From Cylindrospermum sp. NIES-4074 (GTDB lineage Bacteria > Cyanobacteriota > Cyanobacteriia > Cyanobacteriales > Nostocaceae), in contig AP018269.1 of assembly GCA_003994795.1 (NCBI GenBank), forward strand, positions 1,925,346-1,989,345: DNA of 64,000 bases. Direction: 5' to 3'. Below the pieces are notes generated by a model. That model was not told the DNA's origin, did no database searches, and saw only the letters and a list, made by a program, of their open reading frames with translations. This document shows positions 62,701-64,000 of this stretch, piece after piece (positions within the stretch are counted from its first letter, which is position 1; the number at the start of each line of letters is the position of its first letter). The position numbers were made by a program, and so were the translations under genes.

Positions 62701-62857
62701 CATGGGTAAGCCAAACTTGACTAAAATCTAATGCTAGAGTTGTATCTCTGGCAACTAAATTTAAAAGTTTAATAATAGCCGCTTTTGCAGTAGGAGACTG
62801 CGGGTTACTTGTATCTTTCCGCGCTCCCTCAACTCTTGACGACGAAGAGGAATTCAT
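59762..62857 (-). CDS. hetC: HetC, C39 peptidase/ABC exporter required for heterocyst differentiation
   Basis: 1031 residues. Order: two cNMP-binding-like regions (about 50-150 and 170-260), C39 peptidase (about 320-445) with intact triad Cys332 (SDCGAACL), His405 (GIHFVVV) and Asp421 (ISDPAIG), transmembrane domain (about 460-755), ATPase with GESGSGKST, LSGGQKQKIAIARAL, ILILDEATSALD and SHRLS. Assignment as HetC rests on the architecture, the length near Anabaena HetC, and hetP downstream in the same direction. HetC acts early in differentiation and probably processes/exports a peptide. An NtcA-type promoter lies about 0.5 kb upstream. Confidence 0.87.
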   Translation of the reverse strand: MNSSSSSRVEGARKDTSNPQSPTAKAAIIKLLNLVARDTTLALDFSQVWLTHEFQLGDELTNYNLDAEIDDNSNFLYLVCQGRVRLLAFDATAGREVSTQLLLAEQTFGADHLFYHQPLPYRAIAASAGSVAQISLSSLKLWLQHIPNLENYFQPLAVERQGLIFFKAYTELRSLPSLTLQQLLPYLTETKISAGSSLVAATPPTTGRYWLRNGKIQSPTVAQSWGYPDITPIEGIAATDLSVYHLPRVNWESASVLIPQLLDYKSPPAKEQQEDGKAENDWQMSPNPLPQIIESPLPQLDIPAEIELPQSTTKARSWRSYPFIQQQSASDCGAACLAMINLFWGQRSSLNTLRDLAGVDQTGVSLQGLEAAAQTLGYDVLPVRASLGKLELHSNPWIAHWQGIHFVVVWQVKSDRILISDPAIGKRWLSRSEFETGWTGYALLLNPTEGLDVIKGENVSLNRYWQLLGQYRPLLQQIIFASVLVSVFGVVTPLLTQVILDRVIPLKDFFILNVLAIAFFILGVWRIALTAQRQLLLDYFANRIDLTLMSDFITHTLQLPLQFFASRQVEDIISRVQENRKIQMFLTRQAINTTLDAVMVAMYLGLMAYYNWQLTLLVLSLILPAVILTLGTSIKLKQVTREVLLSSAQQNSSVVEMITGIATVKAAAVEVPLQQRWQEQFISMVQARVRGQKLAKNLQLMSRLLNHFSTTVVLWFGASLVISQQMSLGRFVAFTMLTGNVINPVLALVELWNEFQEVLISLERLNDVLDSPPETNPQQSLLVLPAIRGEVHFENVSFSYNSDAQGETLQKITFQVKPQQIIGIVGESGSGKSTLVKLLAGLYRPHTGRILIDDHDIADVSPASLRTQLGLVSQECFLFSGTILENITLFSPKFSLEQAIASAKLAEAHTFITALPLAYNTPVGEGGLLLSGGQKQKIAIARALITNPGILILDEATSALDTQSERSFQANLTRISQHRTTFIISHRLSSVYHADCILVLDRGILIEQGTHQELIANGGFYSHLAQLQLKT

Positions 62858-63382
62858 GGTTTTCTTTCAGAGGTTTTGGTAAATTGGTTAACTTTTTCTA
62901 GACGAATAATTACAGAAACTAGGATTGGGAGATGAGAATAAGTATTGTTTTTAGTAACTGCTGATGTAATGTTGGTTAATTTACACAGTCGATGAGGATT
63001 TATCAAAAATTAGCGGGCACTTTAACCAGTATTTATTTTTTCGTAACCATAATTTTGTGTCTTCATATACAGTTTTCTCAAAATTTAAACAGTAGATAAT
63101 GCAGTAATTTTGGGGTTATTCTTTTTACCCCCTAACTTAGTAACCGTGTGTTTACGAAAATCTCGTAAACTGTGAAATCCTTCTTACAAAAAGAATGTTC
63201 ATGCTGAACAGAACCTCAGAAATCTATTATTGTGGGCATTTTTAAAACATTGGCTGGTGTTTTAAATCTATCAACTCTAACCATTACTTAAGTTTTACTC
63301 AGATTCCGGAAACAACCGGAAATAAAACCATACTTATAATCCTTCTCTGTTGGCGATAGAAAAGTTACATTGAAAAAAGCGG
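62858..63382. other. hetC 5' untranslated region
   Basis: About 520 bases without ORF, matching the long hetC leader known from Anabaena. Palindromes: gtttacga-aaatc-tcgtaaac (63150-63170, perfect 8-bp arms) and tgttca-tgc-tgaaca (about 63195-63209). Possible protein-binding sites. Confidence 0.5.
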
Positions 63383-63424
63383 ATTTTAAAACATATGTCT
63401 GTTTGTGTATGTAACTTTGGTTGC
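63383..63424 (-). promoter_or_regulatory. hetC: NtcA-type class II promoter of hetC
   Basis: On the - strand GCAACCAAAGTTAC (63424-63411) is GCA-N8-TAC, one base off the NtcA consensus GTA-N8-TAC. After 22 bases comes TAAAAT (63388-63383), a TAN3T -10 box at the standard class II spacing. Transcription would start near 63376, giving a leader of about 520 bases. No functional proof. Confidence 0.6.
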
Positions 63425-63519
63425 AAAATTCAAATTAGGTTTCTGGATGATTTATGACACTCAGGGCTATTGGACAGGCGAGACGCTTATCCTACTGGAA
63501 TAGACCTATTTTGAAAATA

Positions 63520-63631
63520 GGGGTGTAGGGATGTAGGGGTGTGTGGGGTGTAGGGTGTGGGGTGTGGGGTGTGGGGTGTGGGTGTGGGGTGTGGGGTGTG
63601 GGGTGTGGGGTGTGGGGTGTGGGGTGTGGGG
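63520..63631. repeat. G-rich heptamer-type repeat (GGGGTGT)n
   Basis: About 13 near-perfect units of ggggtgt, with one shortened unit near 63582. Runs of four G separated by tgt could form G-quadruplexes on the + strand. It lies 85 bases after the GH116 gene stop and creates false open frames on both strands. Confidence 0.9.
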
Positions 63632-63715
63632 AAAAGACAGAGAAAAAGTATTTCCCCCTTTCTCCCTTTTCTCTTCTTCCCCTACACCCGACACCCTACC
63701 CCCCACACCCCTCTT

Positions 63716-64000
63716 CTACGAGTTTGGCAAATCCTTTAACAGGTAAATTGCCCAAATAGCCATTGGACGCAGATAAGTGCTAGCGCGGAAAGTACCAGTG
63801 GTAGTGATAGCTTCCGGTGTGCGGAACTGTAACCCATTGTCATAAATTTGCTGCACCACCGCCTCCGTCAGCCGCAAGGCTTCATCTTGCATCCCCATCT
63901 GCACCAGAAAAGCAGCCAGTCCAAAGTTTATCCCCGTCCAAACTTCTAGCGGGTGAGTAGCATTAGGGTTTTCCGGTACACCATCAGGACGAACCCCGTT
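63716..64000 (-). CDS. GH116 glucosylceramidase-like protein, C-terminal part (cut by window edge)
   Basis: The frame runs from the window end to the stop at 63716, 94 residues. PLEVWTGINFGLAAFLVQMG, then LQFRTPEAITTTGTFRAST and YLRPMAIWAIYL match the C-terminus of GH116 enzymes such as human GBA2 (EVWTG, FQTPEA and YMRPLAIWA positions). The main catalytic residues lie outside the window. It hydrolyses beta-glucosides or related lipids in other organisms; substrate here unknown. Same strand as hetC. Confidence 0.85.
   Translation of the reverse strand, partial: NGVRPDGVPENPNATHPLEVWTGINFGLAAFLVQMGMQDEALRLTEAVVQQIYDNGLQFRTPEAITTTGTFRASTYLRPMAIWAIYLLKDLPNS

Noticed and set aside
63140-63155. 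GTA-N10-TAC as an NtcA site
   Set aside because: Spacer of 10 instead of 8 and no -10 box at proper distance on the hetC strand; the 63411-63424 site fits better.
63506-63759. Several open frames in the GGGGTGT repeat, both strands
   Set aside because: Low-complexity products (Trp/Gly/Val/Cys or His/Thr/Pro repeats) arising from the simple repeat.

Overview
The window comes from a filamentous, heterocyst-forming cyanobacterium of the Nostoc/Calothrix/Tolypothrix kind. The evidence is a hetC-hetP pair at the right end, many HIP1-type GCGATCGC sites, heptanucleotide short tandem repeats, ferredoxin-dependent sulfite reductase, and several Uma2/DUF29 proteins. The species cannot be named from the sequence alone.

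Left part (1-39.8 kb): mostly ordinary chromosome. It holds a subtilase, a C39-like ABC exporter overlapping a parvulin-like gene, a DUF92/VTE6-like membrane protein, a lipase, rsmE, a histidine phosphatase, ferredoxin-sulfite reductase with an unusual C-terminal tail, an ADP-ribosylglycohydrolase, tRNA-Arg(UCU) beside a PD-(D/E)XK homing-endonuclease-like gene, tRNA-Thr(GGU), tRNA-Tyr(GUA), an ABC transporter, phoH, a housekeeping block khpA-rpsP-ffh, a secreted-protein pseudogene with an in-frame TAG, an M24 aminopeptidase P, PhzF, a TetR regulator and a tandem pair of M16 peptidases, one of which has lost its zinc site.

Centre (40.1-46.8 kb): a RiPP (ribosomal peptide natural product) locus on the + strand. 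There are seven small precursor genes with double-glycine leaders. Five are near-identical tandem copies, one is a diverged homologue, and one has a poly-Arg core. They are followed by a previously unlisted 35-codon membrane-peptide ORF, an aminoglycoside-phosphotransferase-like kinase, a HopA1-family lyase and a parvulin-like protein. The kinase/lyase pair is the Ser/Thr dehydratase type of class V lanthipeptides and thioamitides. Here the precursor cores contain no Cys and no cyclase gene is visible, so the expected product would be a dehydrated, non-lanthionine peptide. This is the best candidate for an undescribed system in the window.

Right part (46.8-64 kb): a small orphan CRISPR array (6 repeats, no cas genes), then on the - strand an exporter set. 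In transcription order it is a domesticated IS630-type HTH regulator, a C39 peptidase/ABC exporter with intact triad, HlyD and a parvulin-like protein. Beyond a 1.6-kb gene-free stretch lie another parvulin-like gene, fragments of small peptide genes with a good terminator, hetP and hetC. HetC has the same architecture as the RiPP exporter (cNMP-like domain, C39, ABC), and an NtcA-type promoter can be read about 0.5 kb upstream of it. The window ends inside a GH116 glucosylceramidase-like gene.

How the genes may work together (inference): leader peptides made at 40-43 kb are dehydrated by the kinase/HopA1 pair, possibly held by the cytoplasmic parvulin-like proteins, then cleaved after GG and exported by the C39 ABC/HlyD machine at 48.9-53.8 kb. 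The recurring partnership of C39 or C39-like exporters with degenerate parvulins, including near hetC/hetP, suggests that peptide export and heterocyst signalling share one machinery here.
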